From Chryseosolibacter sp964532595 (GTDB lineage: Bacteria; Bacteroidota; Bacteroidia; Cytophagales; Cyclobacteriaceae), in assembly GCA_964532595.1 (NCBI GenBank), contig CAZHIQ010000009.1:1-64000 (forward strand): 64,000 nucleotides of DNA, written 5' to 3'. Of this stretch, positions 16,668-25,480 are shown piece after piece. A program made the position numbers and the translations under genes. The notes under the pieces are model-generated. The model saw only the letters and a program-made list of their open reading frames with translations, made no database searches and had not been told where the DNA came from. Each line of letters opens with the position of its first letter. Position 1 is the first letter of the stretch.

Positions 16668-19115
16668 CTATAACTTCAATATCTTCTTGGTGTAGGTGTC
16701 TCTTCCATGCTTTACTTCGAGCAGATACATACCCGGCGCCAGCGAGGATACATTGATTGAAGCACGATCCACCGTGACCAACTCTTTGATATGGAGCTTT
16801 CTGTTCATATCGGAAATCGAAACCGATCTCCGTCCTTCCGACGGAAAGACAACCGTTAGTGTATCCCGAACCGGATTCGGGCCAAACATCATCCCCGTCT
16901 CTCCGGATTCGACTCCGGTAACGAGCTGCGTGAGCACTTCGACTTCGGTGTCCTTATCCAGAGTAACCGACATTTCATTCTCACCCACTACCACGCGGTA
17001 CGGGTTCTGAGAACTTGTCGTGTAGTTTGCAAACAGGTACTCGGGCAGGATCGCATTCAATTCGCCATTCGCATCCGTTACCCCCTGCGTTGCAAGATTC
17101 CCATCCTTTTTGAAGATCGTGACACTAACCCCACTTTGTGGGGTCCCTTTGCGGTCAACCGCCTTAACTTTCAGCGCCCAGGACAGGGAGTAGCTATGCA
17201 ATACTGACGTACGTTGAAAATCCAAAACACCACTACCTCCCACCACCGCATTGGAGACGAACGAAATATTGGTTGCTGTATTACCGCTCCACCCCATCCG
17301 AATAGCACGGTAACTATCCGCCGCATGATCGGCTTTAATAAAAGTATTGTTAGCGATCGTCACGTCCCTGGCTGCCCCGTACATGCTGGCAAGCCAAATA
17401 CCCGGCACATTGGACGTAATCGTATTATTCTCAATAAATCCTCCTACGGTTCCTCCGCCGATATAGAAGCCACTTGTAATCGCCTTTGAATCCGGGTCCT
17501 TGGCATCAAGATAAACTTCGTTATCATAGACATAGTTATGGCCCGCACTGGCACTGTAAAACACAGCAGTGGCAACAGGTATGTAGTTGGGATGCGTGGG
17601 GAAATCCTTTCCTGTTATATAGAACTTATTCCTGTAAATCTTATTCTCGAATGCACCGTTCGATGCTCCCCATGATGCGTTATAGTCAGCAAGCCGAATG
17701 GCGTTTACGCTGTAATCCTCGTTGCCATATTCACAAGTTGGAGGACTTGATTCAATATGGAATTCATTGTCATAAATCTCGATGTTGTTGCCCCGATATA
17801 TCTCTACTCCGGAACCCATTTCCGGTTTGAACACATTGCGGTAGATCTTTGAGTTATTGCCTCCCGCCATAATACTATAGTGATTCGTCACCGTCTGGCG
17901 AACCGCAAAAAAATTATCAAATACCTCCGTGCGAGTGCCCTGAATATTCAGGCAGCCCTGGCCGCCATAAAACTCTGAGTTAGATACCGTAGAAGGTAAG
18001 GACCCACGAAGGTCTACAGCATAGTATTGTGATCCATGCCGGTTAATAATGAAAGGATTGTCGACCTGAAAATAGCAGTTCGTAATATCTGCGTGACTCA
18101 CATCGACAGCAATCGAATTGATTCCGGAAGCTATTACCTTCACGTTATCAATGACGTATTTCACTCCGGTTGTAGTCGCCTGAATAGCAACCGACATAAA
18201 TCCGGGTTTCGCACTCCTGATGACGCCGTTCTTTATGGTTACCGTGCCTCTTGCTCCCTGAGACACAGGTGTAATCCAGGAAACGGGCGTTCTCGAAGAG
18301 TAGTTTTCTGTGTAATCGTAAAAGGCAGGGTTATAGAACCCCTGATACATATGGTCCGTATGTCCGGAAGCGCTTGTTCTTTCAACAATGCCCACACCGC
18401 AATCAACCCCTGGACGAATCCCGATATAATCGATATGCGCCTGGGAGTTCGCCTTTATGCGTACCCGGTATTTCCCGGCCGGCTTCCCTTTGAAATGCGC
18501 AAATACAAAACCTCCGCCAAGGTTTACAGTTTTACTCTCCACGGGACTACCCTGCAACGTCCCCGTAGAATACTGGTTGTTGGAGTATACCACATTACCA
18601 TCCTCATCCTCTACGTACACGCTTACCCGCTGATTACTCCGCGCGACTCCGCAAAACGCATAATACGAGCGGTCAGCGACAGGAAGCGTTATATAAGGGG
18701 ATACGATCTCTTCATTCTGAGAAAGACGTAACACCTTTTCTCCAACGAACACTTGCGTTCTCGTATCAACGAGCTCCGCCGTGGGAGCTTTCGAAACATC
18801 CCATCCGGTAAGTCCATCCTCGAACGACAGATTCGGTATCTCCTCGTAATCCGCGTCGGCATATACAATCTCATAACCGTTCAGGTCGAGAGTGACGTTG
18901 TTACCCAGGAAAATCGCAGAACGATCGCTGGTAATATTTTGTGTCAGCACATAGGTTTTACCTGCCTCTCCGTAAAAACCGGGACCGGAAACAGGAATTT
19001 CTTCCGGCTCCAAAGCCCGATGTTGCGTTGGAGTATACTGAGCAAACAACGGCAACGCCAGGAAAGCGAGAAGTACCGGGCTAATTTTTCTTATTGATGA
19101 TTTTACAAAGTTCAT
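16668..19115 (-). CDS. Secreted right-handed parallel beta-helix protein with T9SS sorting tail (copy 1)
   Basis: 815 residues from an ATG. Signal peptide about 1-25 (ISPVLLAFLALPLFAQ). Cap motif IFLGNNVTLDLNGYEI near residue 70, a jelly-roll-like insert (LSFEDGLTGWDVS to YRVRIKANSQAHIDYIG) at about 95-240, beta-helix at about 280-640 with repeated Asn turns, Ig-like domain (VKAVDRKGTPQSGVSVTIF) and a T9SS C-terminal domain from GPNPVRDTL to YTKKILKL. The end of the helix and the Ig-like domain differ clearly from copies 2 and 3, as if swapped. It follows the sus-unit terminator by about 150 bp, so it likely has its own promoter, though none was recognised. Possible polysaccharide lyase or epimerase-type fold; activity unproven. 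Confidence 0.88.
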   Translation of the reverse strand: MNFVKSSIRKISPVLLAFLALPLFAQYTPTQHRALEPEEIPVSGPGFYGEAGKTYVLTQNITSDRSAIFLGNNVTLDLNGYEIVYADADYEEIPNLSFEDGLTGWDVSKAPTAELVDTRTQVFVGEKVLRLSQNEEIVSPYITLPVADRSYYAFCGVARSNQRVSVYVEDEDGNVVYSNNQYSTGTLQGSPVESKTVNLGGGFVFAHFKGKPAGKYRVRIKANSQAHIDYIGIRPGVDCGVGIVERTSASGHTDHMYQGFYNPAFYDYTENYSSRTPVSWITPVSQGARGTVTIKNGVIRSAKPGFMSVAIQATTTGVKYVIDNVKVIASGINSIAVDVSHADITNCYFQVDNPFIINRHGSQYYAVDLRGSLPSTVSNSEFYGGQGCLNIQGTRTEVFDNFFAVRQTVTNHYSIMAGGNNSKIYRNVFKPEMGSGVEIYRGNNIEIYDNEFHIESSPPTCEYGNEDYSVNAIRLADYNASWGASNGAFENKIYRNKFYITGKDFPTHPNYIPVATAVFYSASAGHNYVYDNEVYLDAKDPDSKAITSGFYIGGGTVGGFIENNTITSNVPGIWLASMYGAARDVTIANNTFIKADHAADSYRAIRMGWSGNTATNISFVSNAVVGGSGVLDFQRTSVLHSYSLSWALKVKAVDRKGTPQSGVSVTIFKKDGNLATQGVTDANGELNAILPEYLFANYTTSSQNPYRVVVGENEMSVTLDKDTEVEVLTQLVTGVESGETGMMFGPNPVRDTLTVVFPSEGRRSVSISDMNRKLHIKELVTVDRASINVSSLAPGMYLLEVKHGRDTYTKKILKL

Positions 19116-19265
19116 GGTACAGGGTTAGCGTAGTAATCAAGGGCGCACAGCAGTTGTTATGCAGGCGGCCTGTTCAACCGAACCGATGGCCATGCCTTGA
19201 TGCAAATCAACGGATGAGTAAAGGTGTCAGACAATCCGTGTCGTTTGATCACTGTCAATTGAAGT

Positions 19266-19295
19266 AAGTGAAAAGGCCTCGCGGCCTTTTCACTT
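19266..19295 (-). terminator. Terminator of the susCD-type unit
   Basis: A perfect 13-bp inverted repeat, AAGTGAAAAGGCC, loop TCGC, GGCCTTTTCACTT, lies 16 bp after the stop of the 19312-20223 gene. T-rich flanks on both sides allow it to work in either direction. It marks the end of the six-gene unit starting at 30300. Confidence 0.8.
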
Positions 19296-19311
19296 TACCT
19301 AATCATCAAAA

Positions 19312-20223
19312 CTATTCTGTCACTTGAGCTTTGAATACAACATCCCACTCGTCCAATGACTCGAGATAAGTATCAAAGTATATCAAGCCCTTGCGGCCGT
19401 TCTTCGTCAGGAACGCCACCACAGTACCCGCGGTGATGTCCTCGACAGAGGCCTGATTGATGGTGAGTTCTGCCAATTCCAGATCATTCTCCATAGCATC
19501 AAATTGTGCCTTTGTGAAACTCGTCTTCACGAAGAAGGATCCCATTCCATCGGGCCACAGGAGACCGGTGTTGGTCGGGTGGCTGCCACCATAGGCATCC
19601 GGACTCGTGCTGGAGAGAGCGTTCTTATTATATCGGAAATCGATAGTGGGAACCACTTCCGTATAGGAGCCACTGTTGCGGAGATTCCAGCTGCCGTATC
19701 CTACCGGCGGTTGAAGATCCAGATCCCAGCGCGCGAAGAATTCCAAACTGTTATCTCCACCGATAGTGAATTCCCCCGGCTCGGTCAGCGCCTTAGACGG
19801 AGGAACGATTTTGCTAACGTTCAAAGTCAACGTAGCACTTCCTGTCTTTTCGTTCTTGTCAGTGACATCCACTTTTACGACAATCGATTTATCCTCGAAA
19901 GGGATGTTCACCAGAACCTGACGGTTGTACGACTTGCCCGATGCCGCTGAAACGGTCTCAGGTGTACCGTCGACTGTCTGAACCAGTTTGTCGATGCCGC
20001 CTTCCGCTGCTACAGCATAGTTCAGAATAACGGTAGAGTCTTTTGTCACTCTGACATTAATCTCGTTATTGGAAATTGTAAGACCGGGAGCCGTGAAAGT
20101 CACCGTGGGCGCATCAGGAACTCCAGGATCCTTCTCGCCGTCATCATCATCGCCGCAACTTACAAGCACCAGTGCAAGGCAAGGGAGCGCCAATGGTAAG
20201 AATCGTTTAAATAGCCGTTTCAT
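19312..20223 (-). CDS. Modular surface lipoprotein, stalk plus short type C module (copy 1)
   Basis: 303 residues, last gene of the sus-like unit. Lipobox LVSC with Cys23, followed by GDDDDGEKD. The stalk (VTFTAPGLTISNNEINV, KDSTVILNYAVAAEGGI) is nearly the same as in 14286-15158, including VQTVDGTPETVSAASGKSYN. The C-terminal module of about 160 residues starts near SKALTEPGEFTIGG and ends in FDTYLESLDEWDVVFKAQVT. It lies 54 bp after the DUF1735 gene and 16 bp before a strong terminator. Its place beside susC/susD suggests a SusE/SusF-like accessory role as a surface glycan-binding protein. This is inferred from position, not from a recognised domain. Confidence 0.87.
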   Translation of the reverse strand: MKRLFKRFLPLALPCLALVLVSCGDDDDGEKDPGVPDAPTVTFTAPGLTISNNEINVRVTKDSTVILNYAVAAEGGIDKLVQTVDGTPETVSAASGKSYNRQVLVNIPFEDKSIVVKVDVTDKNEKTGSATLTLNVSKIVPPSKALTEPGEFTIGGDNSLEFFARWDLDLQPPVGYGSWNLRNSGSYTEVVPTIDFRYNKNALSSTSPDAYGGSHPTNTGLLWPDGMGSFFVKTSFTKAQFDAMENDLELAELTINQASVEDITAGTVVAFLTKNGRKGLIYFDTYLESLDEWDVVFKAQVTE

Positions 20224-20277
20224 AGTTTGTTAGTTTTAATTATTGTTAGTTGTTGAGGTTTTTCGGAATTATATTTT

Positions 20278-20901
20278 CTACGGCGCCACTGCATTCGTAT
20301 TGATCACGATCAGGACTGTGCTTAACTTAGGATTTACCGCACGGGCACCGCTCTCGATAGCAACAGCAATGGCAAACTTCTCAGTCGGCGCGTTCAAGCG
20401 GCGCTCCTGCAGAAACGCGAGGTCGACTTCTACATCAAAGAAGCCGTGCGTCTCGCCGTCCTCTACCGTGACGATATCCGGCAAAGAAAAGTATGAGTCA
20501 TTCAGGATATGAACACTGGCATCCAGTGTTCCGGCATCGAGCATAGAAGTAAGCGTATCCGGACGCGAAAACACCTCTACATCGAACGTACCCTTGTTGG
20601 TAACACCCGCACGATAGATACTTAAAGGAATTACAACTTTTCCAGCGTCGCCATCGATACGATAGCGATAACGATCGCCGGGAGTGGGATGTGCATTCGG
20701 CTTGGAATTGGAAGCTTTGCTGATCTCATACACATTATGGTTAGCTGCCGGGAGATAAATTACCTGCTCGGGGTAATCCGCATCAGCATATTCCCTGTAA
20801 TCGCATGAGCCCAGCATCAAAACTGACAGCGCCAACACTGTAGCTACTCTTACTGCATTCAACGTCTGAAGCATATTCTGAATCTTAGTAGTTTTAATCA
20901 C
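20278..20901 (-). CDS. DUF1735-domain lipoprotein, SusE-like accessory
   Basis: 207 residues from a GTG at 20901-20899, or about 198 from the ATG at 20874 (MLQTLNAVRV). The signal peptide ends in LGSC. The following segment (YPEQVIYLPAANHNVYEI, then IPLSIYRAGVTNKGTFDVEV, then FDVEVDLAFLQERRLN) fits the DUF1735 family often found next to susC/susD in Bacteroidota. The DUF1735 domain precedes the C-terminal binding domains in many surface proteins. Here it is essentially the whole protein. It starts 3 bp after the stop of the upstream susD, so translation is probably coupled. Confidence 0.75.
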   Translation of the reverse strand: MIKTTKIQNMLQTLNAVRVATVLALSVLMLGSCDYREYADADYPEQVIYLPAANHNVYEISKASNSKPNAHPTPGDRYRYRIDGDAGKVVIPLSIYRAGVTNKGTFDVEVFSRPDTLTSMLDAGTLDASVHILNDSYFSLPDIVTVEDGETHGFFDVEVDLAFLQERRLNAPTEKFAIAVAIESGARAVNPKLSTVLIVINTNAVAP

Positions 20902-20904
20902 CTG

Positions 20905-22626
20905 TTACCAATTTGGATTTTGAGGCCACTCAGGCATCTGCAGAATCTCTGACTGGGGAATCGGATACAAATACATCCTGTTGTTCCACACCCTGTTCTC
21001 AACAACCACCGGAGAATATTCAAATACAGCCTCCTCGGCTATATCGTCTTCCACGCGTGAAATCTCGACGCCGCGGATAGGTGCACCCAGTACCTCGTCT
21101 GCGATCATCCACCGACGGACATCCCAGTAGCGATGGCCCTCAAAAGCGAGTTCAACACGGCGCTCGTGGCGAATCCGCTCCCGCATTTCGTCCTGAGACA
21201 AATCAGACGGTAGCGGAGGCATATTCACCCCGTTGCGCCCACGTACCAGGTCGACATACTTTTTGATATCGGGATTTCCCGGATCGTATTCGTTCAGCGC
21301 CTCAGCATAGTTGAGATAGATTTCGCCGAGGCGAATCAGAATCCACGAATGCACACTCGTCTGTCCGAGCAGCAGATTAAGGTTCCCGTCAACATACTTT
21401 CTCAGGTAATAGCCTGTGCGAGAAGCGCGCTGTGTTCCTCTTCCGTCGCGGCCGCCAGTCCACAGCTCTACCGGTCTTCCTCTGAATACATTGTTGTTCG
21501 CCAACACGGTCATCAGCAAACGGGGATCGCGATTCGCATAAGGATCAGCGGCGTGTGTGGGATTTGACCAATCGAACGGTGTTCCATCAGCCATCTCAAA
21601 CGCATCCACAAGGTTTTGTGAAGGCGTATTTCCACTACGTCCAAGGTCATAACCAATGGGATAGTTTAGACGCTCAAAATCGTTTGACGCCCCGTGGCGA
21701 CGGGCAAGAATAATTTCATTGAATGTATATGACCTGAACAGTGCGCTGAAATCATTAGCCAACGAATACTCAGGCAGATCAATAACTACTTTGGCCGCAT
21801 CCGCAGCCGCCTTCCATTTAGCTGCGCGATTTCCCGATTGGCTGGCGATGAGGTCGGGTCGTTCATACCCTCCCGCCCAGGAGGGATTATTGAAGAGCTC
21901 ACTGGCTGCGTACAAAAGCACTTTGCTCTTCAGGGCCAACGCTGCCCCCTTACTTGCCCGGCCAATTTGTGCCGTCGGGTAGGTGTTTGAAGCAGGCAGT
22001 CGCATCGCCGCCAGGTCGCATTCAGAAACGATGAACTGGATGCATTCATCAAACGATGCACGTTTCACCTCTTCATAGTCGCCATCTTCATAAGTACGAA
22101 GAACCAGAGGTACACCACCGTAGCGTTTCACCAGCTCGAAATAGAAGTAAGCGCGAAGAAATGTTGCTTCTCCCTTCCAACGCTGTATCTCCTGCAACCG
22201 CTGTACGTAAACATTCTGAGCGGTCGGCGACGGGTCAAGGCGATAAACATCCAGGTTTACATCGTCGGATGTCTCCAAAAACTTGTTGGCCTTATAAATA
22301 GCACGATACAGGTTCGCCCATTGGTCATCAGGATTACTAATGGCATTCCAGTTCCCGTTGTTGAGACGCTGGATACTCGAAGACTCGATTGTAAACTCAG
22401 CCTCATCGGTGGCACTTGCCAACATCGCATCTCCAATAGGATTGAAGCCCGACGGCAGTCCCTCGTAGACAGAGTTGATTCTGTTAAGGGTATAATTATA
22501 GTTCTCGTTTACCTGCTTTTCCTGCAGGTTGACAATGATCTCCCGCTCCAGATCTGAACAGGCACTCAGCACAATCAGCCCGGCAGTGAAAAGTATCTTT
22601 GTCCGAAATTTCATCGTTGCTCTCAT
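20905..22626 (-). CDS. SusD/RagB-family nutrient-binding outer-membrane lipoprotein (second pair)
   Basis: 573 residues from the ATG at 22626, with an alternative at 22614 (MKFRTKILF). Lipobox LSAC. SusD signatures: a mostly helical body of TPR-like units (WANLYRAIYKANKFLETSDD, EATFLRAYFYFELVKRYGG), the RASKGAALALKSKVLLYAASELF segment, IRLGEIYLNYAEALNEY, RHERRVELAFEGHRYWDVRRW and the final MYLYPIPQSEILQMP. It caps the SusC barrel and presents ligand at the surface. It lies 12 bp downstream of the second susC, its presumed partner. Confidence 0.93.
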   Translation of the reverse strand: MRATMKFRTKILFTAGLIVLSACSDLEREIIVNLQEKQVNENYNYTLNRINSVYEGLPSGFNPIGDAMLASATDEAEFTIESSSIQRLNNGNWNAISNPDDQWANLYRAIYKANKFLETSDDVNLDVYRLDPSPTAQNVYVQRLQEIQRWKGEATFLRAYFYFELVKRYGGVPLVLRTYEDGDYEEVKRASFDECIQFIVSECDLAAMRLPASNTYPTAQIGRASKGAALALKSKVLLYAASELFNNPSWAGGYERPDLIASQSGNRAAKWKAAADAAKVVIDLPEYSLANDFSALFRSYTFNEIILARRHGASNDFERLNYPIGYDLGRSGNTPSQNLVDAFEMADGTPFDWSNPTHAADPYANRDPRLLMTVLANNNVFRGRPVELWTGGRDGRGTQRASRTGYYLRKYVDGNLNLLLGQTSVHSWILIRLGEIYLNYAEALNEYDPGNPDIKKYVDLVRGRNGVNMPPLPSDLSQDEMRERIRHERRVELAFEGHRYWDVRRWMIADEVLGAPIRGVEISRVEDDIAEEAVFEYSPVVVENRVWNNRMYLYPIPQSEILQMPEWPQNPNW

Positions 22627-22638
22627 TATGACGCGCTC

Positions 22639-25455
22639 TTAAAATTCAATACTCGTTCCTACACTGATGGTCCTTAAAGCAGGATAACCGCTCAACGTCT
22701 CCGGATCACTGTATTCGAGATGATCAAGCGAGAAGACATTGGTTCCATTAACAAAAACCTGAACCTGGTTAACCCCAAGCTTATCCGACAAATAAGAAGG
22801 AAGGCGATAGCCAAATTCAATATTCCGAACCTTGAGGAAACTACCGTCGCGTTGCCAGAAAGTAGACGACTGGAAGTTGTTCAGGTTGTTGGAAGCAGAA
22901 AGTCGCGGATAGGTTGCATTCTCCTTGTTTCCATCGTGCCATCTACCGAAGGCCATTTTCGTCGCCGTTCCATTGTCCTGGAACGCCTGATAGTACGGAC
23001 CGCTGAGGTATACTGTTCTACCCGTCACTGCCTGAAGCAGGAAATCGAGATAAAACCCTTTGTACGACATGTGTGAACTCAACCCCAGATTAACCCGCGG
23101 AACGTTGGTATTTCCGACAGGGACGAAATCCATATTATCGACAACCCCATCGTTGTTCTGATCCTTATACTTCAGATCACCGGGTTGAACTTCCGCGAAA
23201 ACCTGACGGGGACTGTTATCGATATCACTTTGATCCTTGAAGAATCCAATCGCCTCAAGAACATAAGGCTGGTTGATCTGACGACCCGTCAGATGCATAT
23301 ACGGCTCCGGCTGAGGTCTCTCCGCATTGTAGACAATTTTGTTGTCAGCGTACCAGACGTTTGCTGTAACGGAATACTTAAATGGCTTGTCCGCACGTCC
23401 CGTGTAGGTAATCGCTGCATCAACACCCTGGTTACTGGCTTCGCCGACGTTCAGGTACGGCACCAACAGTCCAACAAACTGAGGAATTTCAGCATATGCC
23501 GGCACCAGAATGTCGTATCGCTTTTGATTGAAGTAATCAACCTTCACATCGAAACGTCCACCGATTGTCGCGTCAAATCCGATATTGATCTTTTGCTCCT
23601 TTTCCCAGGTAAATCCAGGGTTCGGGAGACGGCCCGGCTCGATGCCAGCGTAGTAAGTATTTGGATTTCCGAAGTAGTACCCGCTTGACCCGCGGAATGA
23701 ACGCTCAAACATAAAACGCTCACCCCCCACGTTGTCGTTACCTACAATGCCGAAAGATCCACGCAACTTGAGGAAATCGACTGAGGTCGCCCAGGGAAAG
23801 AATTCCTCGTCGGAAACTACCCAGCCGAGACCCAACGCGGGGAACACCCCGAAGCGGTTACCTTTCTCAAAGTTCTCAGACCCGTGGTAGGCTACTGTGA
23901 GTTCAGCGAAATACTTGTTCTTCCATCCATTCACAAATCGTGCGCCGCCGCCCAGGTGTTGAAACGAAAATACGCTGCCGTCTGTAGGGAAATAGGGTGA
24001 CGAGCCGATGAGTGTGAAATCGCGATACGTATACATCGCCATCGCATCCAGACTATAGTCACCGATTTGCTTCTCATAGTTCACGAAAGTCTGGAACGTA
24101 AAGTTCTGCCACTGCTCGGAGTTCCCTTCGTCACCGGCCAATTGCGTATTCTGGCCGTACTTCGTGTACACATACTCATCATTGACATCCCGCGTCACGT
24201 AGAACCGTTCGTACTCGCGCGTCTTATTTGAATTACTTACAAATGATGTGTGATAGGCCATTCCCGGGGTTACCGATAATCCGGGAACTACTGTACCAAG
24301 ATCCATCTTCATCCGGAACGAGGACTGCAGCGTCCGGCCACTTGAGGTAAAGAATCCTGACTCCAGTACATCGCCCAGAGGGTTAGTGAATGACGCGTCT
24401 CCTCCATATGAACCATCAGGGTTATATACAGGAAAGAGATTCGGAGGCATCGTGTTGATAACACTGAAGAGAGGTGCCGTTGTATTCGCGTACGGCGTGC
24501 TTTTTTCCTCTACCGATCCTCCCAACCCGACGATTGCAGTGACAGCGTCTGAGAGTGAAATATCAACGTTCGTCCGTACATTGTATCGCTGGTATTTTGC
24601 ATTGATACTGTTCTCAGAGAGGTCGCCTGTCTTTTTGTACAATCCGCCATTCGTAAGTGCATTGAGTGAAGCGAAATAACGCACGCGACGATCGCCTCCG
24701 GTAAAGTTCATGTTGTAGTTCGCAATCGGCGCTGTTGATCGCATCACTTCTTCATACCAGTTCACGCTGGGATATATGTACGGATCACTTCCGGTGCGAT
24801 ACTTTTCGAGTTCGACGTCTGTGTAGAAAGGCTGGCCGCCATCGTTCACAAGACCCTCATTAAAGAGTCGTGCATAGTCGTAGGAGTTAACAAACTCCGG
24901 CAACCGGGTCGCTTTCTGAAATCCGACCTGCGCGTTGAAGTTTATCTTCAACGGTCCTTCGCTGCCGCGGCGGGTGGTCACCAGGAGAATACCATTCGCA
25001 CCACGGCTACCGAAAATTGCCGTCGCAGAAGCATCCTTCAACAGAGAGATCGACTCAATCTCGAAAGCAGACAATTGTTCAAACGAACTCTCGACGCCAT
25101 CCACAATCACGAGAGGAGTCGATCCCGCGCCACCGAAAGTATTAAGACCTCTTCCATACAGTGTCGGTGAGTCGTCTCCCGGTTCATTACCGCTCTGCAC
25201 AACCATGAGCCCGGGAATGCGTCCGTAAAGCGTATTGGCGAGGTTGGGGGCAAAAGTTTTGCGCAGTTCATTCCCGCTTACAGCCGATATCGCGCCCGTT
25301 ACCTGACGTTCGTTCTGCGTGCCGAATCCGACGTGCACAACACCCGACCTCGTGCTCAAAGAATCGGCCGGCAGTTGCTGCGCCGACGACAAGCCCGGCA
25401 ACACGAAGCAGCAAACCAGGCCAAATACAAAACCATATCTGTACTTTGAAAACAT
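22639..25455 (-). CDS. SusC/RagA-family TonB-dependent transporter without the N-terminal carboxypeptidase-like domain
   Basis: 938 residues. Signal peptide about 1-26. The TonB-box-like VVHVGFGTQNERQVTGAIS begins near residue 39, right after the signal. The usual SusC N-terminal extension (CarboxypepD_reg-like, about 80 residues), present in the partner at 27241-30300, is absent. The plug follows (NTLYGRIPGLMVVQSGNEPG, TPLVIVDGVESSFEQLS, LLKDASATAIFGSRGANGIL), then the 22-strand barrel, ending in the aromatic VGTSIEF. It imports a ligand held by the SusD partner 12 bp downstream, using TonB energy. It follows the first susD by 25 bp. Confidence 0.93.
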   Translation of the reverse strand: MFSKYRYGFVFGLVCCFVLPGLSSAQQLPADSLSTRSGVVHVGFGTQNERQVTGAISAVSGNELRKTFAPNLANTLYGRIPGLMVVQSGNEPGDDSPTLYGRGLNTFGGAGSTPLVIVDGVESSFEQLSAFEIESISLLKDASATAIFGSRGANGILLVTTRRGSEGPLKINFNAQVGFQKATRLPEFVNSYDYARLFNEGLVNDGGQPFYTDVELEKYRTGSDPYIYPSVNWYEEVMRSTAPIANYNMNFTGGDRRVRYFASLNALTNGGLYKKTGDLSENSINAKYQRYNVRTNVDISLSDAVTAIVGLGGSVEEKSTPYANTTAPLFSVINTMPPNLFPVYNPDGSYGGDASFTNPLGDVLESGFFTSSGRTLQSSFRMKMDLGTVVPGLSVTPGMAYHTSFVSNSNKTREYERFYVTRDVNDEYVYTKYGQNTQLAGDEGNSEQWQNFTFQTFVNYEKQIGDYSLDAMAMYTYRDFTLIGSSPYFPTDGSVFSFQHLGGGARFVNGWKNKYFAELTVAYHGSENFEKGNRFGVFPALGLGWVVSDEEFFPWATSVDFLKLRGSFGIVGNDNVGGERFMFERSFRGSSGYYFGNPNTYYAGIEPGRLPNPGFTWEKEQKINIGFDATIGGRFDVKVDYFNQKRYDILVPAYAEIPQFVGLLVPYLNVGEASNQGVDAAITYTGRADKPFKYSVTANVWYADNKIVYNAERPQPEPYMHLTGRQINQPYVLEAIGFFKDQSDIDNSPRQVFAEVQPGDLKYKDQNNDGVVDNMDFVPVGNTNVPRVNLGLSSHMSYKGFYLDFLLQAVTGRTVYLSGPYYQAFQDNGTATKMAFGRWHDGNKENATYPRLSASNNLNNFQSSTFWQRDGSFLKVRNIEFGYRLPSYLSDKLGVNQVQVFVNGTNVFSLDHLEYSDPETLSGYPALRTISVGTSIEF

Positions 25456-25480
25456 ATTCTTTGTAGTAATAGTAAGAGAC

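Noticed and set aside
19197..19210. TTGAT-GCAA-ATCAA inverted repeat in the leader of beta-helix copy 1
   Set aside because: Short and AT-rich, not found before copies 2 or 3, so it cannot be told from chance.
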